A stretch of 64,000 nt of DNA from Bacteroidales bacterium. GTDB taxonomy: Bacteria; Bacteroidota; Bacteroidia; Bacteroidales; Rikenellaceae. The translations under genes and the position numbers were made by a program. Below, in pieces: positions 1 through 7,839 of the stretch (the stretch's first letter is position 1; every line of letters begins with the position of its first letter). The notes beneath the pieces are model-generated. The model made no database searches. It worked only from the letters and a program-made list of their open reading frames with translations, and was not told where the DNA came from. The DNA lies in assembly GCA_910575495.1 (NCBI GenBank), contig CAJTFS010000001.1:481983-545982 (forward strand), read 5' to 3'.

Positions 1-1
1 C

Positions 2-76
2 TCCGTTTCCGACTGCAAGGACGGTTGCGGACACCTGCGCACGAAAGCGTACTCCGGGAAAGGCGCTTTTGTCTAA
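2..76 (+). CDS. Possible C-terminal end of an upstream gene (partial)
   Basis: The left edge carries an open frame of 24 codons ending in TAA at 74-76. The peptide is rich in Cys, Lys and Gly (ending GKGAFV). It would be the tail of a plus-strand gene lying left of the window and convergent with the asparaginase gene. I do not recognise it, and a chance open frame of this length is quite possible. Confidence 0.25.
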   Translation, partial: SVSDCKDGCGHLRTKAYSGKGAFV

Positions 77-193
77 TCGGTTGGTTATTAATATCTTAAT
101 TCGCCGATCCGGCCTCCCTGCCCGGGGTTTCGGGGCGGAAAGGATGGATTAGCAGTGCGAAATATAAGAAAAAAAATCGTTTTGTGCAACGGC

Positions 194-1231
194 TCATGCG
201 CTGAATTCTCCGCGCAGGGGTTTGCGCAGCAGCGCGCGGGTCTCGTCCTCGGGCAGCCCGAGCCCCAGCACATACATCAGTTTGGTGACGGCCGCTTCGG
301 TGGTCATGTCGTAGCCGCACAGCACGCCGGCTTTCTGCAGGCGCAGCCCCGTTTCGTAGAGCTCCATCGAGACCTTGCCGCCGCCGCACTGGGTGATGTT
401 GAGCACGATGACGCCGCGTCCGATCGCCTCTTGCAGCGTGCGGATGAACCATTCGCTCGTGGGGGCGTTGCCGGCGCCGAAGGTCTCCAGCACCACGGCC
501 CGCACGCCGGGTGCCGAAAGCATGGCGTTGAAGACCCGCTGGTCCATGCCGGGGAAGAGTTTGATCACGACGATGCCGTCGGCCAGCCGTTCGGCGCACC
601 GCAGTTCGGGGCCGCCGCTCTCCGGACGGAGAATGGCCGGCAGGTTGTAGGCGATGTTGACGCCCACCTCGGCCAGGGGCGGGTAGTTGTAGGAGCGGAA
701 GGCGTTGAGCGCTTCGGCGCTGCGCTTGGTGGTGCGGTTGGCGCGGAACAGCCGGTTCTGGAAGTAGAGCGACACCTCGGGCACCGCGGGGCGGCCGTCG
801 ATGCGGGCGCCGGCGATCTCGATGGCCGTGATGAGGTTCTCGCGGCCGTCGGTGCGCAGCACGCCGATGGGAATCTGGCTGCCGGTGAAGACCACGGGTT
901 TGGCGAGGTTCTCGAACAGGAAACTCAGGGCCGAAGCGGTGTAGGACATGGTGTCGGTGCCGTGCAGGACGACGAATCCGTCGTAGCGCGCATAGTTGTC
1001 GCGGATGAGTGCGGCCAGGGCCAGCCAGTTGGCCGGCGATACGTTCGACGAATCGATGACGGGCGACATGGTCTGCACATCGATGTCGATGTTGAGCCGT
1101 TTGAGCGAGGGGAACTCGTCGTAGATGCCGCTGAAGTCGAATGGCACGAGAGCTCCCGTTGCAGCGTCGGTCTTCATGCCGATGGTGCCGCCCGTGTAGA
1201 TGATCAGAATCGAGGATTTCGGGTTATTCAT
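194..1231 (-). CDS. ansA: Type I (cytoplasmic) L-asparaginase
   Basis: Predicted to hydrolyse L-asparagine to aspartate and ammonia. The 345-residue protein has the first catalytic threonine in YTGGTIG (residues 12-18) and the second Thr-Asp pair in HGTDTMSYT (T92, D93), both diagnostic of the asparaginase/glutaminase fold. No signal peptide is seen, and the length fits the cytoplasmic type I enzymes (about 340 residues) rather than the periplasmic type II enzymes. The start codon overlaps the stop of the upstream tatD-like gene by 8 bp, so the two are probably co-transcribed and translationally coupled. The ATG choice is supported by the immediate YTGGT motif after a short leader. The symbol is by family; substrate preference was not tested. 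Confidence 0.93.
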   Translation of the reverse strand: MNNPKSSILIIYTGGTIGMKTDAATGALVPFDFSGIYDEFPSLKRLNIDIDVQTMSPVIDSSNVSPANWLALAALIRDNYARYDGFVVLHGTDTMSYTASALSFLFENLAKPVVFTGSQIPIGVLRTDGRENLITAIEIAGARIDGRPAVPEVSLYFQNRLFRANRTTKRSAEALNAFRSYNYPPLAEVGVNIAYNLPAILRPESGGPELRCAERLADGIVVIKLFPGMDQRVFNAMLSAPGVRAVVLETFGAGNAPTSEWFIRTLQEAIGRGVIVLNITQCGGGKVSMELYETGLRLQKAGVLCGYDMTTEAAVTKLMYVLGLGLPEDETRALLRKPLRGEFSA

Positions 1232-2042
1232 GGTGTTCCGTTTGGCTGGGGCAGAGGCCGAACATGCGTTCGGCGTTGGCGGTAGTGGCTGCGGCGACGG
1301 TTGCGGGCGTCGTGCCTTGCAACTCCGCTATTTTTGCGCAGACAAATTGCGTGTAGGCCGGTTCGTTGCGCTGGCCGCGGTGGGGTGCCGGTGTGAGGTA
1401 GGGGCAGTCGGTCTCGAGCAGGATGTCGTCGGGGTCCATTTCGCGTACGGTCTCGGCTGCCCGGCTGTTCTTGAAGGTGACGACTCCGCCGATGCCGAAG
1501 AGAAAATCGCCGCAGGCTTTCAGACGGCGGTAGGTTGCTGCGTCTTCGCTGAAAGCGTGGAAGACGCCCCGGAGTCCCGTGCCGCGGAACGCTTCGATGA
1601 CGGCCGTCATTTCGGGCCAGGCATTGCGCGTGTGTACGGCGATGGGAAGGTCCAGGTCGACGGCCAGGCGGCATTGGCGGCGGAAAGCCTCGGTCTGCTC
1701 GTCGCGGAAATCGGCCGACCAATAGAAATCGAGCCCGATTTCACCTACGGCGCAGAAACGCGCGATTCCGTCGGGCGGTGTTCGGAGCAGTTGCCCGACC
1801 AACTCCAGCTCCTCGCGCCAGCGGGGATTGTCGTTGACCGACGTGGGGTGGAGCCCCATCATCGGGATGCAGCGGCGGGGATGGCGGCGGCAGAGGTCGA
1901 AAAGACGGCCGTGGCTCTGCGAGTCGATGGCGGGGCAGAGCATCCGCCCGACCCCGGCGTCGACGGCCCGGGCGAGGGCCTCCTCGCGGTCGGCATCGAA
2001 CTCGGGTTCGTAGAGGTGGCAATGGGTGTCGACGATCTGCAT
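1224..2042 (-). CDS. TatD family metal-dependent hydrolase / DNase
   Basis: A 272-residue TIM-barrel metal hydrolase of the TatD family, whose members act as 3'-5' exonucleases on DNA and in some species as tRNA editing or quality-control enzymes. Metal ligands are visible: DTHCH (H7, H9), GEIGLD, VHTRNA, GVFHAFS and ETDCPYL. I chose the ATG at 2042 because the protein then begins MQIVDTHCH as in the family; the frame stays open upstream but lacks conserved residues. A TACATTTG -7-type box sits 22 nt upstream. The 3' end overlaps ansA by 8 bp. Several TatD paralogues exist in most genomes, so a specific symbol is not assigned. Confidence 0.92.
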   Translation of the reverse strand: MQIVDTHCHLYEPEFDADREEALARAVDAGVGRMLCPAIDSQSHGRLFDLCRRHPRRCIPMMGLHPTSVNDNPRWREELELVGQLLRTPPDGIARFCAVGEIGLDFYWSADFRDEQTEAFRRQCRLAVDLDLPIAVHTRNAWPEMTAVIEAFRGTGLRGVFHAFSEDAATYRRLKACGDFLFGIGGVVTFKNSRAAETVREMDPDDILLETDCPYLTPAPHRGQRNEPAYTQFVCAKIAELQGTTPATVAAATTANAERMFGLCPSQTEHHE

Positions 2043-2064
2043 CTTCGGGGGTGTTTCGCAGGAG

Positions 2065-2072
2065 CAAATGTA
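2065..2072 (-). promoter_or_regulatory. Bacteroidota -7 box for the tatD-ansA pair
   Basis: The minus strand reads TACATTTG, matching the Bacteroidota -7 consensus TAnnTTTG, 22 nt before the TatD start codon. No convincing TTTG -33 element is seen at the usual spacing. Confidence 0.55.
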
Positions 2073-2186
2073 ATGAAAAATATGCAAATGTCGTGCTGCG
2101 GAACCGAAGATCGTTCCGGGGTGTTGCGACTCCGCAGCCTGTTGGTATGAACGGTGCTTCAGGTCGTGCGGAAAACGGGCGGGCGG

Positions 2187-3287
2187 CTACGGTTTCATGT
2201 AGCGGTTGCCGGGGAGCTGGCGCAGGAGTCCGACCAATTCGAGCGAGAGGAGCGACGTGGCCAACCGCCCGGGGTCGAATCCGGTGGCGGTTTGCAGGGC
2301 GTCGATGGCGATCGGATCGGACGACCGGAAAAGAGCCAGCAGGGCGGTTTCGTCGGACGTGAGGTCGGGCGTTTCGCTGTGGGGCCGCCGTGCTGCGGGT
2401 TCGGCTTCGAGGTCCCAGCCCATCTCTGCGATGATGTCTTCGGCCGAGAGGACGAGCTGCGCCTTGCGGTGGCGGATCAGATGATTGGTGCCGGCAGCCG
2501 AGCGGTCGGTGGCGCGGCCGGGCAACGCCATGACCGTGCGGTTGTATTCGTCGGCGAAGCGGGCCGTGAGCAGCGAACCGCCGTTGTCGGGCGATTCGAC
2601 GACCAGGCACCCGGCGCTCAGTGCAGCGATGATGCGGTTGCGGGCGGTGTAGGCGGTGCCGTTCTGGCGGGTCTGGCTGTGCATTTCCGTCACGAGGGCT
2701 CCTCCGTGGTCGAGGATGTCGCGGGCAAGGGCCGTATGCTGGGTGGGAAGGACGCCGGGAAGCGGGCAGGGCAGAACCGCAGCGGTGGGGATCTTGCAGT
2801 CCAGTGCGGCGCGGTGGGCGGCCGCATCGATGCCGAAAGCCAGGCCGCTGACTATGACCAGACGGGGCACGCGTTCGGCCAGACGTTCGACGAGCTTGTG
2901 ACATATGCTTTGTCCGTAGGGCGTCATTTCGCGCGTGCCGACGATCGACAGGGTGCGTGCTGCGAGGGTCTGCGGATCGCCTTTTACATAGATGACGTGG
3001 GGATAGTCCGGGATTTCGCGCAGCAGGGCCGGGTAGTCGGGATCGGTCGAGGCGATGGCTTTGATGTCGTGTTTGCGGCAGTATTTCGCTTCTTTTTCCG
3101 CCGCGGAGAACCCCGTGCGGCGGACGATCTGCCGGGCCGGTTCGGGGCGCAGTTCCGCGCGGCCGATCAGTTCCGGCTCCGAGGCTTCGAAAATCCGTTC
3201 TGCCGTTCCGAAGCACTCCAGCAGATGCACGGCTCCCTTGATGCCGATGCCCGGGGTCATCTGCAGGGCGATGTCTTCGATGGTCAT
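2187..3287 (-). CDS. dprA: DNA-processing protein DprA (Smf)
   Basis: DprA binds incoming single-stranded DNA and loads RecA onto it during natural transformation; many non-competent bacteria also keep it. The 366-residue protein has an N-terminal helix-hairpin-helix/SAM-like region (about 1-75), then the extended Rossmann fold with SIVGTR (114-119), VSGLAFGID (146-154) and ARNRIIAALS, and a C-terminal winged-helix region. The reading frame stays open far upstream, through a 9-bp repeat array and the tRNA gene. That extension is rejected because the family starts at MTIEDIA, an ATG occurs exactly there (3285-3287), and the upstream sequence is repeat-derived. Expression might depend on the repetitive leader described separately. 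Confidence 0.93.
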   Translation of the reverse strand: MTIEDIALQMTPGIGIKGAVHLLECFGTAERIFEASEPELIGRAELRPEPARQIVRRTGFSAAEKEAKYCRKHDIKAIASTDPDYPALLREIPDYPHVIYVKGDPQTLAARTLSIVGTREMTPYGQSICHKLVERLAERVPRLVIVSGLAFGIDAAAHRAALDCKIPTAAVLPCPLPGVLPTQHTALARDILDHGGALVTEMHSQTRQNGTAYTARNRIIAALSAGCLVVESPDNGGSLLTARFADEYNRTVMALPGRATDRSAAGTNHLIRHRKAQLVLSAEDIIAEMGWDLEAEPAARRPHSETPDLTSDETALLALFRSSDPIAIDALQTATGFDPGRLATSLLSLELVGLLRQLPGNRYMKP

Positions 3288-3420
3288 GACGGAGTTTTCG
3301 TTATGGATTGCTGCTGGGACAATGTATTCCGGCTCAAGTTGCGAGCAAGACCGTGCGCCGAATTTTCGTTCTGATCTGCGTCTGCCGCAAGTTGCCCCGG
3401 TCGTTTCTTGGGTGGTTTGC

Positions 3421-3456
3421 GTGTTCGTTTGCGTGTTCGTTTGCGTGTTCGTTTGC
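3421..3456. repeat. 12-bp tandem repeat, 3 perfect units
   Basis: The unit GTGTTCGTTTGC repeats three times without mismatch and is preceded by a partial unit ending GGTTTGC. It lies next to the 9-bp array and within the probable dprA leader. Both arrays have periods divisible by three. Confidence 0.9.
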
Positions 3457-3459
3457 TGT

Positions 3460-3603
3460 CGGTCCAGTCGGTCCAGTCGGTCCAGTCGGTCCAGTCGGTC
3501 CAGTCGGTCCAGTCGGTCCAGTCGGTCCAGTCGGTCCAGTCGGTCCAGTCGGTCCAGTCGGTCCAGTCGGTCCAGTCGGTCCAGTCGGTCCAGTCGGTCC
3601 AGC
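3460..3603. repeat. 9-bp tandem repeat (CGGTCCAGT), 15 perfect units plus one imperfect
   Basis: Starting at 3460 the unit CGGTCCAGT repeats perfectly 15 times, then once with 8 of 9 bases, ending at the AT-rich sequence before the tRNA-Cys promoter. There are no spacers, so it is a minisatellite and not CRISPR. It lies about 175 bp upstream of the dprA start codon and reads as an Arg-Leu-Asp repeat in the dprA frame. Perfect identity of units implies recent expansion or active homogenisation. Confidence 0.95.
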
Positions 3604-3618
3604 GCTAATTTATTAAAG

Positions 3619-3626
3619 TAAAGATA
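3619..3626 (-). promoter_or_regulatory. dprA: Possible dprA -7 box upstream of the repeat arrays
   Basis: The minus strand reads TATCTTTA, one mismatch from TAnnTTTG, just beyond the 9-bp array. If used, both tandem arrays would lie in the dprA 5' untranslated region of about 330 nt. No other close match is seen between the arrays and the start codon. This is a weak inference. Confidence 0.3.
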
Positions 3627-3675
3627 GTCGTTTTGTGCGAGACTGGAAAATATATTCTCCCTTTTTTGCGAAAGT

Positions 3676-3706
3676 TTTGCTTTTTGCAGAATTGTTCGTA
3701 TATTTG
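3676..3706 (+). promoter_or_regulatory. Promoter for tRNA-Cys
   Basis: TTTG at 3676-3679 and TATATTTG at 3699-3706 are separated by 19 bp, a full match to the Bacteroidota -33/-7 promoter. The mature tRNA begins about 54 nt downstream. Confidence 0.7.
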
Positions 3707-3759
3707 CATTCCCGTTGGGTCGCAGCGTTTCGCATGGGCCGGTCCGCCGGGAGTGTTTT

Positions 3760-3830
3760 GGTCTGATGGCCGAGTGGCTAGGCAAAGGTCTGCAAAACCT
3801 TGTACAGCGGTTCGAATCCGCTTCAGACCT
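3760..3830 (+). tRNA. tRNA-Cys (GCA)
   Basis: A 71-nt cloverleaf: acceptor stem GGTCTGA (3760-3766) pairs with TCAGACC (3823-3829), followed by the discriminator T typical of tRNA-Cys. The anticodon stem AAGGT/ACCTT encloses a loop with anticodon GCA at 3792-3794. The T arm contains GGTTCGAATCC. CCA is not fully encoded. A strong terminator follows. Confidence 0.96.
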
Positions 3831-3841
3831 CAATTAAGAGC

Positions 3842-3876
3842 GAAAGTCCCTGGAAGTACGACTTCCAGGGACTTTC
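3842..3876. terminator. Bidirectional terminator between tRNA-Cys and the MATE gene
   Basis: A perfect 16-bp inverted repeat (3842-3857 with 3861-3876) has a 3-nt loop and is flanked by A-rich and T-rich bases. It lies between two convergent transcription units and can serve both. Confidence 0.85.
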
Positions 3877-3938
3877 ATTTGGAGGAGGGGCAAGAAAAGC
3901 AAGCTCTTGCGGGTCGAGTGGGAGGGGCGAATCGGAAA

Positions 3939-5261
3939 TCAGATATTTCTGCGCTTCCAATGTCCGAAACGGAGGTAGAAATAAGAAGACAGCAGGACGA
4001 GGTAATAGACATGATCGGCGGACCAGCAAAGGGCGACGCCGGCATGCAACCCGAAAGCCAGCGCGCAGATATAGAGCATGTAGATGGCGGCAGTAAGGGT
4101 GACGATGATCATGGCGGCGCGGGTATTGCCCGTGCCGGAGACGCTGAACTGGTAGATGATGGCCGGTCCGCAGACGACGAACGACGAAAGCATGACCCGC
4201 AGCGACCCGACCGAAGCGGCGATCAACTCGGCGTTGTCGGTATAGATGCGCAGCACGTGGGTGGGGAAGACGGCAGCGAGCAGAACCACGGGCAGCACGA
4301 ACAGATAACACAGCCGAATCATGCGGCGGCACAGCTCCAGCACCCTGTCGCTCTGTCCGGCACCGATGAGGTTGCTGACCAGCGAACTGGCGGTCGACGC
4401 GAACGCGTTGACGAACATGAAGATGAACGACGAGACGCTGCGCACGATGTTGGAAACGGCCAGCGGCCGCTCGCCCAGATGCTCGATGGCCACGAAGAAA
4501 AAGAGCCAGGCGAAGAACGCGAATCCTTCCTGCGCCATGATCCACACCGAGATGCTCAGAATACGTCCCAGCAGCGGAAAATCGATGCCGCGCCAGCGGA
4601 ACAGCCCGTAACGTCCGGAATCGGCCCGCAGCCGTGTGTAGATGATGAAGAAGAGCACCGAAACCGCTTCGGAGAGCGACGAGGCGATGGCTGCTCCGGC
4701 GATGCCCAATGCCGGAAAGCCCCATTTCCCGAAAATAAGCACATAGTTGAGCACCATGTTGGTGAGGACCATGACCACCGAATTGCTCGTCAGTATGCGG
4801 GTGCGGGTCGTGGCGACGTAGAACGCCCGGAACATGGCTGCCGCGAACGAGAAAAAGAATCCGTAGACGCGCCAGTTCAGATAGCTGACGGCGGCGGCGC
4901 AGACTTGGTCCGATTCGACGAGCAGCCGCAGCAGCCGGGGCCCCCACAGCCTCGATGCCGTGAAGAGCAGGGCGGCGAGCAGGAGCAGAAATGCCATGCC
5001 CTGCGTGAATACGGGGCCGATTCCGCGATAGTCCTTTTCGCCGTTGCGGCGCGCCATGAGCACCTGCGCACCGATGCTGAAGCCGAACCCCAGCATGAAG
5101 ATGACCAGGTAGAAGATGCCCGCCAGCGCGGCGGCGCCCAGTTCGGTTTCGCCGATACGTCCCAGATAGGCCGTATCCGTCAGCCCGATGAGTTGCTCCA
5201 TCAGCAGGCTCAGCAGGACGGGGAATGTGATTTTCAGTATTTCCTTGTCGGAGAATCGCAT
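3939..5261 (-). CDS. MATE family efflux transporter
   Basis: A 440-residue polytopic membrane protein with about 12 predicted hydrophobic helices, typical in size for the multidrug and toxic compound extrusion family. Members export drugs or metabolites in exchange for Na+ or H+. Family hallmarks include the N-terminal segment around FPVLLSLLMEQLIGLTDT, the internal duplication of two six-helix halves, and GNTRAAM in the C-terminal half. The frame is open further upstream, but the ATG at 5259-5261 gives the family-like start MRFSDKEILKITFP, and a -7 box lies just upstream. The substrate cannot be read from sequence. It appears monocistronic. Confidence 0.92.
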   Translation of the reverse strand: MRFSDKEILKITFPVLLSLLMEQLIGLTDTAYLGRIGETELGAAALAGIFYLVIFMLGFGFSIGAQVLMARRNGEKDYRGIGPVFTQGMAFLLLLAALLFTASRLWGPRLLRLLVESDQVCAAAVSYLNWRVYGFFFSFAAAMFRAFYVATTRTRILTSNSVVMVLTNMVLNYVLIFGKWGFPALGIAGAAIASSLSEAVSVLFFIIYTRLRADSGRYGLFRWRGIDFPLLGRILSISVWIMAQEGFAFFAWLFFFVAIEHLGERPLAVSNIVRSVSSFIFMFVNAFASTASSLVSNLIGAGQSDRVLELCRRMIRLCYLFVLPVVLLAAVFPTHVLRIYTDNAELIAASVGSLRVMLSSFVVCGPAIIYQFSVSGTGNTRAAMIIVTLTAAIYMLYICALAFGLHAGVALCWSADHVYYLVLLSSYFYLRFGHWKRRNI

Positions 5262-5290
5262 GGCAGGTCGGGGCTTGGCGGAAAGTTCTG

Positions 5291-5298
5291 CAAAGATA
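5291..5298 (-). promoter_or_regulatory. -7 box for the MATE transporter gene
   Basis: The minus strand reads TATCTTTG, an exact TAnnTTTG match, 29 nt upstream of the chosen start codon. It supports that start over the longer frame. The -33 element is not clear. Confidence 0.6.
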
Positions 5299-5365
5299 GT
5301 GTTTTTGACCGGGTCGGAAAAGCGTGTCCGGCCTGCCGGCATTTTTCGGGAGGTTGCGGGGCATG

Positions 5366-5395
5366 CAAAAAGCCGCCCTTTCAAAGGGCGGCTTT
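5366..5395 (-). terminator. Rho-independent terminator after hpf
   Basis: A perfect 13-bp stem (5369-5381 with 5383-5395) with a single-base loop, followed on the minus strand by a run of T. It lies 18 bp beyond the hpf stop codon and ends the xer-hpf unit. Confidence 0.88.
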
Positions 5396-5413
5396 CGTAT
5401 GGGGCGGACCGGA

Positions 5414-5719
5414 CTATTTCTCGACCTTTTCGACCTTGGCCTTGAACTTGTCGAGCTGGCGCTTGAGGGCGTCGATCGCCTCGTCGACGGCCTCTTCGAA
5501 CGTCTTGGCCTGGTGCGTGGCGACCAGCTCCTCGCCGGGCATGCCGAGCGTGATGGTGGCGATCTTGTTGCCCTTTTCGTGGTCCTTGTCGAGCTTGAGG
5601 ATGACGTCGGCACCCGTCGAGCGTTCCGCAAAGCGGTCCAACTTCGCCATTTTGGCATTCACGAATTCGACCAGCCGCTTGTCGGCGTCGAATTTCACGG
5701 ATTGAATCTGCACGTTCAT
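5414..5719 (-). CDS. hpf: Ribosome hibernation-promoting factor, short HPF/RaiA type
   Basis: Binds the 30S decoding region and silences ribosomes in stationary phase. The 101-residue protein (MNVQIQSVKFDAD...) matches the short HPF/YfiA class: beta-alpha-beta-beta-beta-alpha with lysine-rich helices, ending in a charged helix (LKRQLDKFKAKVEKVEK). It lacks the C-terminal dimerisation domain of long HPF. The start at 5719 is fixed by the family N-terminus. It lies 22 bp downstream of the tyrosine recombinase gene and shares its promoter, a pairing I believe is common in Bacteroidales. Confidence 0.92.
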   Translation of the reverse strand: MNVQIQSVKFDADKRLVEFVNAKMAKLDRFAERSTGADVILKLDKDHEKGNKIATITLGMPGEELVATHQAKTFEEAVDEAIDALKRQLDKFKAKVEKVEK

Positions 5720-5741
5720 AGCCTTACGTTTTAATGGTTGT

Positions 5742-6644
5742 TCACTCCCCCTTCTTCTCCCGGGGATGGGCTCGGGCATAGACCTCCTTGAGACGGGCGA
5801 TGCTGTTGTGGGTGTAGACCTGCGTGGCCTGCAGCGAAGCGTGGCCCAGCAACTCCTGGATCTCGCGCATGTCGGCGCCGCCGTTCATCAGGTGCGTGGC
5901 GAAGGTGTGCCGCAGCACGTGGGGGCTCTTCTTGCCCTGGACGCCTGCGCGGGCCAGGCAGTCGCGGACCAGCCGGTAGACCGTCGTGCGGGAGATGCGT
6001 TTGCCTTGGTGTGTTAAAAATAGTGCTTTTTCTTCGGAACTGCAAATTTTCTGCCGGCCGATGAGTTGCAGATAGCGCAAAATCTTTTCGCGCACCTCCG
6101 GCAGCACGGGAACCTGCCGCTGCTTGTCGCCCTTGCCGCGTACGCGCAGCGAGGTGCCGTCGGCCGAGAGATCGGTGCGGTCCATGCCCACGAGTTCGGC
6201 CAGCCGCAGCCCGCAGGTGTAGAAAAGCAGGACGGCCAGCGAGTTGCGCTCGACGATGAATTCGTCCTGCTCCTCCTCGCATTCGGCGACCAGCGGGGCC
6301 ATGCGGCTTTCCGGAACGAACGCCGGCAGACGCCGCGAGGTCTTGAGCGAAACGAGCGGCTGCAGCACGTTTTTCTCCACGGCCCCCGAGCGGTGGAGCC
6401 AGCGGAAAAGCGTGCGCAGCGATGAGAGTTCGCGGTTCATGGTCGCGGCTCCGATGCGTCCTTCTTCGGTGCGGTGGATCATCCATTCGCGGACTTGGCC
6501 CGTGGTGACTTCCCGCGGGTCGAAATGCGCGTCGTCGGTCCCCAACCACGCCAGAAATCCCTCCACGTCGCGGCGGTAGTTGCGCACGGTGAGGGGCGAG
6601 TAGCGGCGTTCGGCCTCCAGATAGCAGATGAATTCGGCAAGCAT
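5742..6644 (-). CDS. XerC/XerD-type tyrosine recombinase
   Basis: A 300-residue site-specific recombinase that likely resolves chromosome dimers at dif. It has the N-terminal SAM-like core-binding domain (1-90) and the catalytic domain. All active-site residues are present: R147 in GLRLAEL, K171 in RGKGDK, H242 and R245 in HVLRHTF, H268 in LLGHA and nucleophile Y277 in VYTHN. The size and the simple core favour a housekeeping Xer protein over an integron or phage integrase. XerC cannot be separated from XerD by eye, so no symbol is given. Its start codon is only 4 nt from a TATATTTG box, suggesting a leaderless transcript. Confidence 0.93.
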   Translation of the reverse strand: MLAEFICYLEAERRYSPLTVRNYRRDVEGFLAWLGTDDAHFDPREVTTGQVREWMIHRTEEGRIGAATMNRELSSLRTLFRWLHRSGAVEKNVLQPLVSLKTSRRLPAFVPESRMAPLVAECEEEQDEFIVERNSLAVLLFYTCGLRLAELVGMDRTDLSADGTSLRVRGKGDKQRQVPVLPEVREKILRYLQLIGRQKICSSEEKALFLTHQGKRISRTTVYRLVRDCLARAGVQGKKSPHVLRHTFATHLMNGGADMREIQELLGHASLQATQVYTHNSIARLKEVYARAHPREKKGE

Positions 6645-6648
6645 GGAG

Positions 6649-6656
6649 CAAATATA
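6649..6656 (-). promoter_or_regulatory. -7 box for xer-hpf, abutting the start codon
   Basis: The minus strand reads TATATTTG, an exact -7 match, followed by only 4 nt before the xer ATG. Transcription starting about 5-8 nt after the box would begin at or within the start codon. Confidence 0.55.
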
Positions 6657-6717
6657 GCGTTTTTTTCACACCTTTAACTTCGCAGAAAATACTCCGCCTC
6701 GGGTATGCTCAAATAAA

Positions 6718-6750
6718 TTTGGCATTGTGCTCGGCTTATTCGTATCTTTG
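6718..6750 (+). promoter_or_regulatory. Consensus promoter directly before the flavin reductase ATG
   Basis: TTTG (6718-6721), 21 bp, then TATCTTTG (6743-6750), then 6 nt and the ATG at 6757. Both elements and the spacing match the Bacteroidota promoter. There is no room for a ribosome binding site downstream of the expected transcription start. Confidence 0.75.
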
Positions 6751-6756
6751 TACGGT

Positions 6757-7452
6757 ATGAAAGAGAGCTGGAAACCCGGTACGGTGCTCTACCCGCTGCC
6801 GGCGGTGTTGGTGAGCTGCGGCGCAGCGCCCGAGGAGTACAACATGTTGACCGTGGCATGGACCGGAACCGTCTGTTCCGAGCCGCCGATGTGTTTCGTT
6901 TCGATCCGGCCGTCGCGCCACTCCTACGACATCATCCGCCGCACGGGCGAATTCGTCATCAACCTGACCACCGAGCGTTTGGCGCGTGCCGCCGACTGGT
7001 GCGGCGTGCGTTCGGGCCGCGATTTCGACAAGTTCCGCGAGATGGGGCTGACGCCCGGCCGGGCGCTGCACGTCGCGGCGCCCATCATCGGAGAGTCGCC
7101 CGTCAACATCGAGTGCCGCGTGCGGCAGATCGTGCCGCTGGGCTCGCACGACATGTTCATCGCCGAGGTGGTGGGCGTGCAGGTCGACGCCGATTTCATC
7201 GACCCCGACACCGGGAAGTTCTGTCTGGAGCGCGCCTGCCCGATCGTCTATTCCCACGGTGAATATTTTGCGTTGGGCCGGGCGCTGGGCCATTTCGGTT
7301 GGTCGGTGCGCAAGAAGCCGGCGGCGAAACCGACGGCGAAGCCGGTATCGAAAGCGGCTTCCGGGGCATCGGCGAAACGGACCGCTTCTTCCTCTGCTGC
7401 GGCTCCGCAGACCGGCAGCGGACGACCGAAGAAGCGACCGGCCGGAAAATAG
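6757..7452 (+). CDS. Flavin reductase family protein (FMN-binding split barrel)
   Basis: A 231-residue protein of the flavin reductase-like/FMN-binding split-barrel family; members reduce flavins or bind FMN and are often annotated only at family level. The core (1-185) starts MKESWKPGTVLYPLPAVLVSCG and contains NMLTVAWTGT and FVINLTTERLA, typical of this family in Bacteroidota. The last 45 residues form a low-complexity Lys/Ala/Pro/Ser tail (KKPAAKPTAKPVSKAA...) that is probably disordered and not part of the fold. The conserved N-terminus fixes the start at 6757, which lies 6 nt after a perfect -7 box. Confidence 0.88.
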   Translation: MKESWKPGTVLYPLPAVLVSCGAAPEEYNMLTVAWTGTVCSEPPMCFVSIRPSRHSYDIIRRTGEFVINLTTERLARAADWCGVRSGRDFDKFREMGLTPGRALHVAAPIIGESPVNIECRVRQIVPLGSHDMFIAEVVGVQVDADFIDPDTGKFCLERACPIVYSHGEYFALGRALGHFGWSVRKKPAAKPTAKPVSKAASGASAKRTASSSAAAPQTGSGRPKKRPAGK

Positions 7453-7839
7453 CGCTGCAACTCGCGCTGCATCAGTACCGGAAAATTTTTTTTCGGGATT
7501 TCGCTTGACAAGGGCCTTTCACGATTGTATATTTGTACGGGCATCCGCCCGTTTTTCGTTCTGCGGCCGGAGTTCTTCCGGCAGATTCGCCCGCTTTCTC
7601 TTTTTCGGGCGCCGCTCTCGCAGCGGAATCGTAAAATTCTTATTTGCTTGTCCGTAAACTTGCTTCGGCAAGCGGAGCTTCCAGGTTCTTTCCGCAATGA
7701 TCTCTGCGGACCCTGCCGGTGTCCTGCCGATGTGCTCGGACTGCAACCTTTCCCGGTGGTGGCCCTACGGTCCTGAGCGTCGTATCATGCGGCAAGGGGC
7801 TGTTTGCCGGATAAGCGTTCCATTCTTTCATCATTTTTC
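7453..7839. other. 387-bp intergenic region upstream of the phage-like cassette
   Basis: The region holds a TATATTTG -7 box (7528-7535) followed at once by a short G+C-rich hairpin with a T run (about 7537-7554). A CTTGCTTCGGCAAG hairpin lies further on. The open frame from about 7525 to 7776 has no family resemblance or coding character and was not called. I looked for SRP RNA, 6S RNA and tmRNA signatures and saw none. Confidence 0.5.
7528..7535 (+). promoter_or_regulatory. -7 box upstream of the phage-like cassette
   Basis: TATATTTG, an exact TAnnTTTG match, with TTGAC about 20 bp upstream. The next called start codon is about 300 nt away. The box is followed immediately by a short hairpin and T run. 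Confidence 0.45.

Noticed and set aside
3460..3603. CRISPR array
   Set aside because: Repeats are 9 bp with no spacers and no cas genes nearby; it is a minisatellite.
3288..3833. N-terminal extension of dprA (about 180 residues with an Arg-Leu-Asp repeat)
   Set aside because: The frame runs through the tandem arrays and the tRNA-Cys gene. The conserved DprA start coincides with the ATG at 3287.
7525..7776. 83-codon open frame in the intergenic region
   Set aside because: It begins within the promoter box and hairpin and has no coding character.
7536..7839. 6S RNA, SRP RNA or tmRNA gene
   Set aside because: No diagnostic motif of any of these RNAs was found on either strand.
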